This document shows positions 43,337 through 51,946 of a DNA stretch of 64,000 nt, one piece after another. This DNA is from Bradyrhizobium sp. CB1015 (GTDB lineage Bacteria; Pseudomonadota; Alphaproteobacteria; Rhizobiales; Xanthobacteraceae). The stretch spans positions 6,138,001 to 6,202,000 of the forward strand of contig NZ_CP104174.1 in NCBI RefSeq assembly GCF_025200925.1. Reading direction: 5' to 3'. The position numbers were made by a program, and so were the translations under genes. Positions within the stretch are counted from its first letter, which is position 1, and each line of letters starts with the position of its first letter. Under the pieces are notes generated by a model, which was not told the origin of the DNA, searched no databases, and worked only from the letters and a program-made list of their open reading frames with translations.

Positions 43337-43705
43337 TTAGGACCTGCCGGACAGACCGGCGGCGATGTTGCGGTTGATCTCGATCAGCGGACGGAAGTGC
43401 TCGAACTTCGGAGCGAGCTGCAGAGCAGCAGTCTGGCTTAATACGAACACGCTGATGTTCGCGATCTTCTGCCTGACATCGAGCGGCTGCGGATTGGTAT
43501 CCCGCATCGCTTCGCTCAGGAAAATCGTCCAGAGCTTGCGGTTGAACATCAGCGCCTGCATGGTTTGCTCGCTGAGTGGATCGGCGCTGTTGATCGCGTC
43601 CTGGAGCTTGTTGGCCGCCTTGAGCAGAGTCTGTGCTTCAACGTCACGAGGAGACGCAGTGGTCGTGGCGACACGCGCATAGGCTGAAGCAGCAGAACTC
43701 GACAT
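43337..43705 (-). CDS. flaF: Flagellin synthesis regulator FlaF
   Basis: A 122-residue protein with the FlaF pattern: YARVATTTASPRDVEAQTLL, KAANKLQDAINSADPLSEQT, MQALMFNRKLWTIFLSEAMR, LDVRQKIANISVFVLSQTAA. FlaF is required for flagellin production and acts against FlbT, which destabilises flagellin mRNA; it binds flagellin in Caulobacter. Here flaF lies just downstream of the two flagellins and flbT lies upstream of them, so the regulators flank their targets. The start at 43705 follows a GGAGG-like run. Confidence 0.95.
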   Translation of the reverse strand: MSSSAASAYARVATTTASPRDVEAQTLLKAANKLQDAINSADPLSEQTMQALMFNRKLWTIFLSEAMRDTNPQPLDVRQKIANISVFVLSQTAALQLAPKFEHFRPLIEINRNIAAGLSGRS

Positions 43706-43777
43706 TGATCACCCTGGAGGTTACCTCGCCCGTGTACGGGGCTTAAGGATTTCTTTCCCAAATCTAGGCAGCAGCGC

Positions 43778-43792
43778 TTAAGATTTGCTTAC
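43778..43792. promoter_or_regulatory. Near-perfect CtrA-type box upstream of flaF
   Basis: TTAA-GATTTGC-TTAC: correct spacing, one mismatch in the last base. It is about 75 bp upstream of flaF. Confidence 0.4.
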
Positions 43793-43942
43793 GTGCGTGA
43801 ATGCAGGCCCTCCGGATAACTACGGGACGCGGAGTTCTTCGTCGCGAGCAAAGTTAGATGCGTGCACGCATGCTGTAAACCAGGTTCGCACTTCCGGCCT
43901 CGATCGCGGCTAATCTTGTCTTAGCGATCTTCCTCAAAAGAA

Positions 43943-43964
43943 CGGCGAGGCCCTAGCCCCGCCG
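43943..43964 (-). terminator. Terminator of flagellin 1
   Basis: On the minus strand: CGGCGGGGC-TAGG-GCCTCGCCG, one mismatch, followed by TTCTTTTG. It lies about 30 bp after the stop of the flagellin gene at 43992. Confidence 0.65.
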
Positions 43965-43991
43965 CGACGTCTCGACCGGCGATGGTCCGGA

Positions 43992-46628
43992 TTATCGGAG
44001 CAGCTGCAGCACGCTCTGCTGCGACTGGTTGGCCAGCGACAGCGCGGAGACGGCGATCGACTGGCGCGTCGACAGCGCCTGGCTGTTGGCCGCTTCCTCG
44101 TTGGTGTCGGCCAGCGTCAGGTTGGACGAGCCGGTCTGCAGCACGTTGATCAGGTTCTTGGAGAAGTCCTGTCGCACCTGCACGATCGACAGGTTCGAAC
44201 CGAGCGCGGAGGCCTGCGAGCGCAGCGTGCTGGATGCGGCGTTGAGGCTCGTCAGCACCCGATTGGTGGCACCGTTGTCGATGAAGTCGGTGCCGCTGAC
44301 AAGGCTGCTGAGGCCGAGGCCTGCGGCGTTGAACACAACGCCATTGATGCCAAGCGTCGAGCTGCCGGTCTCGTTGAAGACGAGCTTCAGCGTGTCGCCG
44401 TTGAGCAGGTTGACGCCGTTGAAGGACGCGTCCTGCGAGGTCGTGTCGATCTGCTGCAGAATGTTGTTGAACTGGTTGACGAGGTTCGCGCGCGCCGTCT
44501 GTGCAACCGGATCCTCGACCGGCGGCTGAGCCGTCGAGAACGTCAACGTGCCGGTGATGGTGCCACCGATCGCGCCGCCTGCAGCCAGAGAGCCCAGCGT
44601 CGAGGAGGCAAATTCGTTCACGGTCGTGACCGTGAGCACGCCGTTGGCGTCGATCGTCGCCGTCATGTGGTTGGCCTGCAGCGCGACGTTCAGCTGGTTC
44701 AGCGTCTTGACCGTGCCGTTGGTGCCGTCGCCGAAAGTCACGCTCACGGGCGTGCCGCCGTTGAACGAGGTGAAGGTCAGGGTCTTGCCGCTGATGCCCC
44801 CGACGCCCGAATTGCGGGAAGCGGTGAAGGCCGAGGCCGTGCCGGTGTTGCCGGCGAGGCCCAGAACCGGCAGCGCATTCCCGGTGCTGGTGATCGCGAG
44901 GTCGGCGTTGATGCCGGTCGAGATCTTGAGCGCGCCGCTCGGTGCGATGGTGGAGTTGGTCTGGCCGGCCGCGGTCGCGAGCGTGCCGCTGCCATTGCCG
45001 TTGAGGGTGAAGGTCTGCACGCCGGTCGCGAAGTCGATCGCCTTGAGGACGTCGGCCACGGTTCCCTGCTGCAGGTAGACGGTGGAGTTGCCGTTGCCGT
45101 CGGTGACAACGTTGCCGGAAACGCCGAGCGTGGACCCGACCGAGGCGGCGGTGGGCGTCGGCGCATCCTTGAAGGTGATGACCTTGCCGTCGACATTCAG
45201 CGTCGAGCCCGACTGCACGAGCGAGGCGAGGCTGGTCGGCCCGGTGACGCGAGGAGCGGTGATGCTGACAGTGCCGCCGCCGCTCGAGGAGGTCAGACCG
45301 AAGCTCTTGAGCAGGTCGGCCTTGCCGGACAGGCTGAGGTCGGAGCCCGTCGACGACTTGAGCGTGGTGACGCCCGCCGCGATGCTCGACAGGGTCTGGC
45401 CGGGATTGGCCGTGACGGTGCCGCCGTTGTTGTAGGCAACGCCGCTGGCGAGGTCGATCGCGCCGAGCACGTCGTTGACGGTGACGGCGGTCGAGGTCGT
45501 GCTGGCGCCGAGATAGATGGTCGAATTGCCCGAGCCGTCGGTGACGACGTGGCTGCCGACCTGCGATGAGCCCGCGGGAAGGCTGGCCGGAAGGGCCGAC
45601 GTCTTGAACGTGATGGTCTTGCCGTTCACGGTGAACGTATCGCCATCGGCATAGGGCGAGGACGTGGCCAAGGAACCAGTCGCGCCGAACAACGTGGTTG
45701 TTCCGCTGATGCTGCCGGCGGCAATCGGCGCCGTGGTGCGCGTGGCAGTGTTCGAAGTCGTCAAGCCAAGCTTTGCGAGGGTGCCGGCCGACGTATCGGT
45801 CAAGGCAATATCCGCATTCAGACCGGTGTTCAGGACAAGTGCACCACCACCGTTCACGCTGGATGGGTTGGTCGTGTTGCCGGTGATCGAATCGATGGTT
45901 GAAAGCAGGTTGCCGACCGTCTGGTCGATACCGATCGTGTAATTACCGCTGGCATCCGCAGCAGCGGCGCCGGATGCCGTGAAGGTAATCGTCTTGCCGT
46001 TCACGGCAAACGCATTGCCCGCAGTCAAGGCACCGCCGTTGGCCGTGCTCAACACCGTTGCAGCAGTGGTGGCAGCGTTGATGACGGCGCCAGTGGTGGA
46101 AGCGTTGACGTAGGTCGTGCCCGTCGCCGCGGCGCCAGTGAGGGTGCCGGCGGTGCCGCCGAGCGTGGTCGTGAGGGTAGCCGCAGTCGTGCCGCCGACC
46201 GTGCCGTTGTACAGCACGTTGCTGGAGGCAATTGCGCTCGTGTAGCTGGTCGTGCCGCGCAGGTCGGCGGGCGTCGCACCGGGGATCGTGGTCGAGACGT
46301 TCGACTTGGTCGAGTACCCGACGGTGGTCTGGAGTGCCTGGTTGGCGATCGACTTGGCGCTGTCGATCAGCTTCTGCAGCGAGGTGATGCCGGTATTGGC
46401 CGCCTGGAGCACCTGGACGCCGTTATTGATGCCATCGAGCAGGTTGCTGATGTCGCTGGCGCGGTTGTCCAGGCCCTGCGCAGTGAAGAAGTTCGTGGGG
46501 TTGTCGAGGGCCGTATTGACCTTCTTGCCGGTCGCCAGACGCTGCTGTGTCGTGGCCAGGAGATCGGCCGTCGATTGCAGGGACAACAGGTTCTGACGAA
46601 CCGAGGCCGAAAGAACGATGTTGGACAT
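43992..46628 (-). CDS. fliC: Flagellin 1 (very long, modular)
   Basis: An 878-residue filament protein, about twice typical length. The conserved ends are intact: N-terminus SVRQNLLSLQSTADLLATTQ and NPTNFFTAQGLDNRASDISN; C-terminus SNLSIVQVRQDFSKNLINVL and QALSTRQSIAVSALSLANQS, ending QSVLQLLR. The variable middle (residues ~150-700) is built of four related modules of the pattern G-D/N-x-x-x-VNGKTITF ... TVxxLLxxID ... LKLSTGxxxDLxLT ... LxxLGL. It is a close paralog of the next gene. Long modular flagellins of this size are known for the thick subpolar filament of Bradyrhizobium. A phased array of CtrA half sites lies 93-143 bp upstream. Confidence 0.96.
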   Translation of the reverse strand: MSNIVLSASVRQNLLSLQSTADLLATTQQRLATGKKVNTALDNPTNFFTAQGLDNRASDISNLLDGINNGVQVLQAANTGITSLQKLIDSAKSIANQALQTTVGYSTKSNVSTTIPGATPADLRGTTSYTSAIASSNVLYNGTVGGTTAATLTTTLGGTAGTLTGAAATGTTYVNASTTGAVINAATTAATVLSTANGGALTAGNAFAVNGKTITFTASGAAAADASGNYTIGIDQTVGNLLSTIDSITGNTTNPSSVNGGGALVLNTGLNADIALTDTSAGTLAKLGLTTSNTATRTTAPIAAGSISGTTTLFGATGSLATSSPYADGDTFTVNGKTITFKTSALPASLPAGSSQVGSHVVTDGSGNSTIYLGASTTSTAVTVNDVLGAIDLASGVAYNNGGTVTANPGQTLSSIAAGVTTLKSSTGSDLSLSGKADLLKSFGLTSSSGGGTVSITAPRVTGPTSLASLVQSGSTLNVDGKVITFKDAPTPTAASVGSTLGVSGNVVTDGNGNSTVYLQQGTVADVLKAIDFATGVQTFTLNGNGSGTLATAAGQTNSTIAPSGALKISTGINADLAITSTGNALPVLGLAGNTGTASAFTASRNSGVGGISGKTLTFTSFNGGTPVSVTFGDGTNGTVKTLNQLNVALQANHMTATIDANGVLTVTTVNEFASSTLGSLAAGGAIGGTITGTLTFSTAQPPVEDPVAQTARANLVNQFNNILQQIDTTSQDASFNGVNLLNGDTLKLVFNETGSSTLGINGVVFNAAGLGLSSLVSGTDFIDNGATNRVLTSLNAASSTLRSQASALGSNLSIVQVRQDFSKNLINVLQTGSSNLTLADTNEEAANSQALSTRQSIAVSALSLANQSQQSVLQLLR

Positions 46629-46720
46629 TAGCGGGTCTTCCTCTTGAAGCGCGACACCGGGTACGAATCGGGCTCGCCGACTTGGAGAACGAGCTTTTGT
46701 CCAGTTGTAGGGTCTCTCCT

Positions 46721-46770
46721 TTAAAGTATGGTTAACGCCGACTTAAAGGGTACGGTTAACAGTTCGTTAA
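46721..46770. promoter_or_regulatory. Phased array of CtrA-type half sites upstream of flagellin 1
   Basis: TTAA occurs at 46721, 46732 and 46743 (each 11 bp apart, giving two overlapping perfect TTAA-N7-TTAA boxes) and again at 46756 and 46767 (a third perfect box). The array lies between the terminator of flagellin 2 and the start of flagellin 1. Confidence 0.65.
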
Positions 46771-46819
46771 CGCCCTGCCCCGTCCCGTCATCCGACGCGA
46801 CACGGGCGGAACCACTGCC

Positions 46820-46850
46820 AAAAAAAGCGGCGGGGCCGAAGCCCCGCCGC
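46820..46850 (-). terminator. Terminator of flagellin 2
   Basis: On the minus strand: GCGGCGGGGC-TTCG-GCCCCGCCGC followed by TTTTTTT. A perfect 10-bp stem with a tetraloop, about 30 bp after the stop of the gene at 46880. Confidence 0.92.
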
Positions 46851-46879
46851 CATATCTGCTACCTGATGGCTGCCGCGGA

Positions 46880-49510
46880 TTAGCGGAGCAGCTGCAGCAC
46901 GCTCTGCTGCGACTGGTTGGCCAGCGACAGCGCGGACACCGCAATCGACTGGCGGGTCGACAGCGCCTGGCTGTTGGCCGCTTCCTCGTTGGTGTCGGCC
47001 AGCGTCAGGTTGGACGAGCCGGTCTGCAGCACGTTGATCAGGTTCTTGTTGAAGTCCTGACGGATCTGCACGATCGACAGGTTCGAACCGAGTGCCGAGG
47101 CTTCGGACCGCAGGGTGCTCGAGGCAGCGTTGAGGCTGGCCAGGACCTTGTTGGTCGCCGCGTTGTCGATGAAGTCAGTGCCCGCGGTGAGGCTCGCCAG
47201 GCCGAGGCCCGCCGAATCGAAGGTCACGCCGGTGATGCTCAGGGTCGACTTGCCGGTCTCGTTGAACACCAGCTTCAGGGTGTCGCCACCGAGCAGGTTG
47301 ACGCCGTTGAACGAAGCGTCCTGGGCAGTCGTGTTGATCTGCGACAGGATGTCGTTGAACTGCTTCACCAGGTTGGCGCGGGTGGTCTGCGCGTTGGCAT
47401 CGACGGTCGGTGCAGTCGCCGTCGAGAAGCTCAGCGCCGTGGTCAGAGAGCCGCCGATCACGCCGCCGGAGATCGCGTCTCCGAGGGTCGACGAAGCGTA
47501 GTCGTTGCTCGCCGAGATCGTCAGCTTGCCGGTGGAGTCCAGCGTCGCATTCAGGTTGTTGGCTTTCAGCGAAGCATTGAGCTGATCGAGGGTCTTGACC
47601 GTGCCGTTGTTGCCGTCGCCGAAGGTGACGTTGACCGCCGTACCGCCGTTGAAGGAGGTGAAGGTCAGGGTCTTGCCGTTGACGCCGCCGGCAGCCGAGT
47701 CACGCGCCGCAGTGAAGGCGGTGGCGTTGCCGGTGGTGCCGTTGAGACCGAAGGCGGCCAGCGCGTTGCCCGTGCCGGTGATCGTCAGGTCGGAGTTGAC
47801 GCCGGTGCTGAGCTTGAGCGTGCCGCTGGCGCTGAGCGAGGAGTTCGCCGCACCTGTCGCCGTGGTCAGGGTGGCTCCCGACGCACTCAGGGTTGCCGTC
47901 TGCACGCCGCTGGCGAGATCCACGGCCTTCAGCAGGTCGGCGACGGTCGCCGACTGCAGATAGACCGTCGAGTTGCCGAGGCCATCGGTTTCAACATTGC
48001 CCGAGATGCCGGTGTGGCTCGCCGAAGCGGCCGGTGTCGGGGCGTTCTTGAAGGTGATGACCTTGCCGTTGACGTTCAGCGTCGAACCGTCCTGGACCAG
48101 CGAGCCGAGCGTGGCGGCGCTCGTGGTGCGCGCAGCGCTCACGATCGCCGTACCGGAGCCTGACGCGGTCGTCAGACCGAGGGCCTTCAGCGCGTCGGCC
48201 TTGCCCGACACGCTGAGATCAGCACCCGTCGACGACTTGAGCGTGACGGCGCCCGCGGCGATGCTCGACAGGGTCTGGCCGGCGTTGGCGGTCACGGTGC
48301 CGCCATTGTTGTAGGCAACGCCGCTGGCCAGGTCGATCGCGCCGAGCACGTCACCAACCGTGGCGTTGGTCGTGGTCGTGCTGGTGCCGAGGTAGATGAT
48401 CGAATTGCCGGAGCCGTCGGTCACGACGTTGTTGCCGACCAGCGACGAGCCGGTGGGAGCAGTCGTCGGAGCCGCCTGCGCCTTGAACGTGATGGTCTTG
48501 CCATTCACGCTCAGCGTGTCCCCGTCAGCGAAGGCGGACGCGGTGCTCGACACCGCGAGGGCGCCGGTGGCACTAAACAGCTTCGTGCCGGCGGTGATGG
48601 CAGCGCCCGCAGCGGTGGTGCGCGTGGCAGTATTCGAAACCGCGAGGCCGAGCTTGGCGAGGGTGCCGGCCGACGTATCGGTCAAGGCAATATCCGCATT
48701 CAGACCGGTGTTCAGCACGAGTGCACCGCCACCGTTCACGCTGGACGCGTTGGTCGTGTTGCCCGTGACCAAGTCGATGGTCGCAAGCAGGTTGCCGACC
48801 GTCTGGTCGATACCGATCGTGTAATTGCCGCTAGCATCCGCAGCAGCGGCGCCGGACGTCGTGAAGGTAATCGTCTTGCCGTTCACGGCGAACGCATTGC
48901 CCGCAGTCAAGGCACCGCCGTTGGCCGTGCTCAACACCGTTGCAGCAGTGGTGGCAGCGTTGATGACAGCGCCAGTGGTGGTAGCGTTGACATAGGTCGT
49001 TCCGTTGGCAGCGGTGCCGACGGCCGAGCCGGCGAGACCACCGAGCGTGTCGGTGAGCGAGGCGGCAGTCGTGCCGCCCGCGGTGCCGTCATAGATCACG
49101 TTGCTGGTGCCGGTGGCGCTGGTGAAGCTCGTCGTGCCGCGCAGATCGGCCGCGGTCGCGCCGGTGATCGTCGCCGAGACGTTCGACTTGGCCGAATAGC
49201 CCGTGGTGGTCTGGAGCGCCTGGTTGGCGACGGACTTGGCGGAATCGACCAGCTTCTGCAGCGAGGTGATGCCGGTGTTGGCGGACTGCAGAACCTGCAC
49301 GCCGTTACCGATGCTGTCCAGAAGGTTGTTGATATCACCGGCGCGGTTGTCGAGACCCTGGGCGGTGAAGAAGTTGGTGGGATTGTCGAGCGCCGAGTTC
49401 ACCTTCTTGCCGGTCGACAGGCGAGACTGAGTGGTGGCGAGCAGGTCGGCGGTGGACTGGAGGGAGAGCAGGTTCTGACGAACCGACGAAGAGAGAACGA
49501 TACCGGACAT
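46880..49510 (-). CDS. fliC: Flagellin 2 (very long, modular)
   Basis: An 876-residue paralog of flagellin 1. The start at 49510 (MSGIVLSSSVRQNLLSLQST) follows AAAGGTAACATC; 13 upstream in-frame residues are excluded because they precede the conserved N-terminus. D0/D1 ends are nearly identical to flagellin 1. Modules lie at about 203-290, 328-446, 473-590 and 608-680, each with VNGKxITF or VNGKTLTF. DNA identity with flagellin 1 is highest at the two ends and in the first module (45776-46116 against 48657-48999). Both genes have their own terminator, so expression levels can differ. Divergent from flbT. Confidence 0.96.
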   Translation of the reverse strand: MSGIVLSSSVRQNLLSLQSTADLLATTQSRLSTGKKVNSALDNPTNFFTAQGLDNRAGDINNLLDSIGNGVQVLQSANTGITSLQKLVDSAKSVANQALQTTTGYSAKSNVSATITGATAADLRGTTSFTSATGTSNVIYDGTAGGTTAASLTDTLGGLAGSAVGTAANGTTYVNATTTGAVINAATTAATVLSTANGGALTAGNAFAVNGKTITFTTSGAAAADASGNYTIGIDQTVGNLLATIDLVTGNTTNASSVNGGGALVLNTGLNADIALTDTSAGTLAKLGLAVSNTATRTTAAGAAITAGTKLFSATGALAVSSTASAFADGDTLSVNGKTITFKAQAAPTTAPTGSSLVGNNVVTDGSGNSIIYLGTSTTTTNATVGDVLGAIDLASGVAYNNGGTVTANAGQTLSSIAAGAVTLKSSTGADLSVSGKADALKALGLTTASGSGTAIVSAARTTSAATLGSLVQDGSTLNVNGKVITFKNAPTPAASASHTGISGNVETDGLGNSTVYLQSATVADLLKAVDLASGVQTATLSASGATLTTATGAANSSLSASGTLKLSTGVNSDLTITGTGNALAAFGLNGTTGNATAFTAARDSAAGGVNGKTLTFTSFNGGTAVNVTFGDGNNGTVKTLDQLNASLKANNLNATLDSTGKLTISASNDYASSTLGDAISGGVIGGSLTTALSFSTATAPTVDANAQTTRANLVKQFNDILSQINTTAQDASFNGVNLLGGDTLKLVFNETGKSTLSITGVTFDSAGLGLASLTAGTDFIDNAATNKVLASLNAASSTLRSEASALGSNLSIVQIRQDFNKNLINVLQTGSSNLTLADTNEEAANSQALSTRQSIAVSALSLANQSQQSVLQLLR

Positions 49511-49835
49511 GATGTTACCTTTCTGGTAGCTACGCGTCTTGCCTGGCACTTCTTGACCAAGCGACCGCGGAACCGTGCCGCCAAGCCTCTAAGAAAGGAT
49601 GAAATGAAAGCCGCACTTTCCGGGCAAGGCCGGCGCCGGCTCCGCTTCGGCCGTTTGGCGCGCCCCTACGGCACATCGTACATCGTTGAGATTTCTCGCG
49701 ATTTCTCCCGCTCCGAAAGGCCTTTACCTGCCGTTAACCATATTCAGCAAGGATTGGCGCCAAATCAGGGTCGGCACCGTTATCCGCCGGGGCGCAACCG
49801 CCGCTCATCAAAACAAGCGTTGATGGAGAACAGGA
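49511..49835. other. Divergent flagellin 2 / flbT intergenic region
   Basis: 325 bp. It holds a TTAACCAT CtrA half site at 49734-49741, about 95 bp before flbT. A GGCACGGTTCCGC stretch near 49573 (minus strand) resembles sigma-54 but has wrong spacing. No gene is seen. Confidence 0.6.
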
Positions 49836-50276
49836 ATGGCCCTCAAGGTCGAGCTCAAACCGCACGAACGCATCATCGTCGGCAATTCCGTGATCACCAA
49901 CACGGACCAGCGGGCTCGCCTCCTGATCGATGGCGAGAACGTGCCGATCCTGCGCGAGCGCGACATCCTCACGCCGGAGACCGCCGACACGCCCGCCAAG
50001 CTCGTCTATCTGGCGGTCCAGCTCATGTACATCTCCCCGGATCCGCAGACCCAGCACGGCACCTATTTCAACCTGGTGCGGGACATCGTCACGGCGGTGC
50101 CGAGCTCCTGGCCGATCATCGAAGGCATCAACAACAACATCCTGAACGGCGACCTCTACCGGGCGCTGAAGGAAGCCCGCAAGCTGATCGCCTACGAGGA
50201 GAAGCTGCGCAACCAGTTCGAGGCCACCCATCCCAAGGCGGCAACGGACAAGGACGACGTCAGCTCCGCCGCCTGA
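49836..50276 (+). CDS. flbT: Flagellin mRNA regulator FlbT
   Basis: A 146-residue post-transcriptional regulator that binds the flagellin 5' leader and promotes its decay until the hook is complete. Family blocks: KVELKPHERIIVGNSVITNT, RARLLIDGENVPILRERDIL, TPAKLVYLAVQLMYISPDPQ, WPIIEGINNNILNGDLYRAL and KALRQEEKLIAYE-like KEARKLIAYEEKLRNQFEA. The start follows GGAGAACAGG. It is divergent from flagellin 2 and followed by a strong terminator. Confidence 0.96.
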   Translation: MALKVELKPHERIIVGNSVITNTDQRARLLIDGENVPILRERDILTPETADTPAKLVYLAVQLMYISPDPQTQHGTYFNLVRDIVTAVPSSWPIIEGINNNILNGDLYRALKEARKLIAYEEKLRNQFEATHPKAATDKDDVSSAA

Positions 50277-50291
50277 TACAGCGTTCGCGCC

Positions 50292-50335
50292 AACGACAAC
50301 GGCCCCGGATCGCCTCCGGGGCCATTGTCGTTTCG
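50292..50335 (+). terminator. Terminator of flbT
   Basis: Stem AACGACAAcGGCCCCGGA / TCCGGGGCCaTTGTCGTT (50292-50309, 50315-50332), 17 pairs with one mismatch, followed by TTTC. It separates flbT from the convergent four-gene operon. Confidence 0.85.
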
Positions 50336-50449
50336 GCATGGATCGATGCTAAAGCATGATCCGGAAAAGTGCGAAGCGGTTTTCCGGAAGGATCATGCGC
50401 AAACAACAACCTAAAGCGCGATGACGATTCATCCAAATCTCATCGCGCA

Positions 50450-51946
50450 TTAGTGCGCTGCGAGTGGCGGCGCGTCGACCTCGATCACGCCGCCGCTCCG
50501 CTGTCCACCGAACTGCAGCACGGCCGCAACCAGCGCATCGATGTCCGCCTCCTCGGTGCGGTGATTGACGATCGCGGCGCGGATCGCGAACTTTCCGTCC
50601 AGCGTCGTGCTCGAGGGCGCGGCGATGCCGGACTCCTGGATGTCGGCGACGATCTCGCGATTGACCGCATCGCTGCTGCGATAGCGGAAGCAGACGATGT
50701 TGAGATTGACCGGCGCCAGCAATTCCAGCCGCGGTTCAGCCAGCACACGCGTCTCCAGATACTTGGCGAGCGCACAGCTTCGCGCAACCGCCGCGCCCAG
50801 CCGGTCGGTGCCGAACGTCTTCAGCGTGAACCACGTCTTCAGTGCCCGGAAGCCGCGCGACAGATCGGGACCGAGATCGCAGGGCCAGACCGCGCCCGCC
50901 GCAAGCCCCCTCGCCTCGCGGCGCAGATAGGCCGCCGGCTGCACAAAGGCCTGCCGATGCTGCTCGCCGTCGCGCACCAGCAGGAAGCCTGCGTCGTACG
51001 GCACCTGTCCCCATTTGTGGAAGTCGAGTGCGATGGAATCCGCAAGCTCGATGCCGCCGAGCAGCGGCGCAAGCTCCGGCGACAGGATCGCGAGCGAACC
51101 GAAAGCGCCGTCGACGTGAAACCAGATTCCTTCCTCGCGGCACAGCTCCGCGATCGCCCTGAGGTCGTCGATCGCACCGATATCGACCGTGCCGGCGGAG
51201 GCGACCACCAGGAACGGCTTGAAGCCGACCTCGCGATCGACGGCGATCTGCGCGCGCAATGCGGCAACGTCGATGCGATGATCGGCATCGACGGCGATCT
51301 TGCGCAGCGCATCCGTACCGAGCCCGGCGATATCCATTGCCCTCGCTATGCAGCCGTGCGCTGCCTGCGACGTATAGGCCGTGAGCAGCGCACCGTCATT
51401 GCCGATGCCATGCTGCCGCGCCAGCGTGCCGAGCGCGGTGGTGCGCGCCACCAGCACAGCCATCAGATTGGCCATCGACGTGCCCGTGACGAAGATGCCG
51501 CTTGCGCTCTCGGGAAACAGGAACAGGCGGCGCATCCAGTCGACGATCTGGCGCTCGACCTCGATCGGCATGTGGTCGCGTCCGCCGAGATTGGCGTTGA
51601 GGCCGGCGGCGAGCATCTCCGCGAGCATGCCGACCGCGGTGCCGCCGCCATGCACCCAGCCCATGAAGCCGGGGTGGACGTTGCCGGTCGCATAGGGCGC
51701 GACATGCTCGGAGTATTCGCGATAGACCTCGGCAAGGTCGCTCGCCTCGCGCGGCACGTCCGCCCTGAATGCCGCACGGACGTCATCGGGGATCGGCCGC
51801 CAGACGGGGCGCGCCCGAACGTTGGCGATGCCGTCGATCGTCTCGTCCAGCATGCGGTGGGCCAGCGCGCGAAACTCGCTCCAGTCCTGCGGATCGAGCG
51901 AGGTATTCGCGACGGAGCTTTGCGTATTGCGGATGATCTCGTTCAT
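50450..51946 (-). CDS. PLP-dependent group II amino acid decarboxylase family protein (fourth gene of the operon)
   Basis: A 498-residue fold type I PLP enzyme of the aromatic-L-amino-acid/glutamate decarboxylase family. Features: NVHPGFMGWVHGGGTAVGML near residue 92, the PLP-phosphate region GIFVTGTSMANLMAVLVART, the Asp contacting the pyridine N in WFHVDGAFGSLAI, and the Schiff-base Lys in SIALDFHKWGQVPYDAGFLL. The C-terminal domain has RGFRALKTWFTLKTFGTDRL. It probably decarboxylates an amino acid to an amine; the substrate is not predictable. The ATG overlaps the stop of the preceding ATP-grasp gene (ATGA), and GGAGAG precedes it. Convergent with flbT. Confidence 0.85.
   Translation of the reverse strand: MNEIIRNTQSSVANTSLDPQDWSEFRALAHRMLDETIDGIANVRARPVWRPIPDDVRAAFRADVPREASDLAEVYREYSEHVAPYATGNVHPGFMGWVHGGGTAVGMLAEMLAAGLNANLGGRDHMPIEVERQIVDWMRRLFLFPESASGIFVTGTSMANLMAVLVARTTALGTLARQHGIGNDGALLTAYTSQAAHGCIARAMDIAGLGTDALRKIAVDADHRIDVAALRAQIAVDREVGFKPFLVVASAGTVDIGAIDDLRAIAELCREEGIWFHVDGAFGSLAILSPELAPLLGGIELADSIALDFHKWGQVPYDAGFLLVRDGEQHRQAFVQPAAYLRREARGLAAGAVWPCDLGPDLSRGFRALKTWFTLKTFGTDRLGAAVARSCALAKYLETRVLAEPRLELLAPVNLNIVCFRYRSSDAVNREIVADIQESGIAAPSSTTLDGKFAIRAAIVNHRTEEADIDALVAAVLQFGGQRSGGVIEVDAPPLAAH

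Noticed and set aside
49560..49590. Sigma-54-like GGCACGGTTCCGC upstream of flagellin 2 (minus strand)
   Set aside because: Spacing between GG and GC is 9, not 10, and the -12 element is poor.
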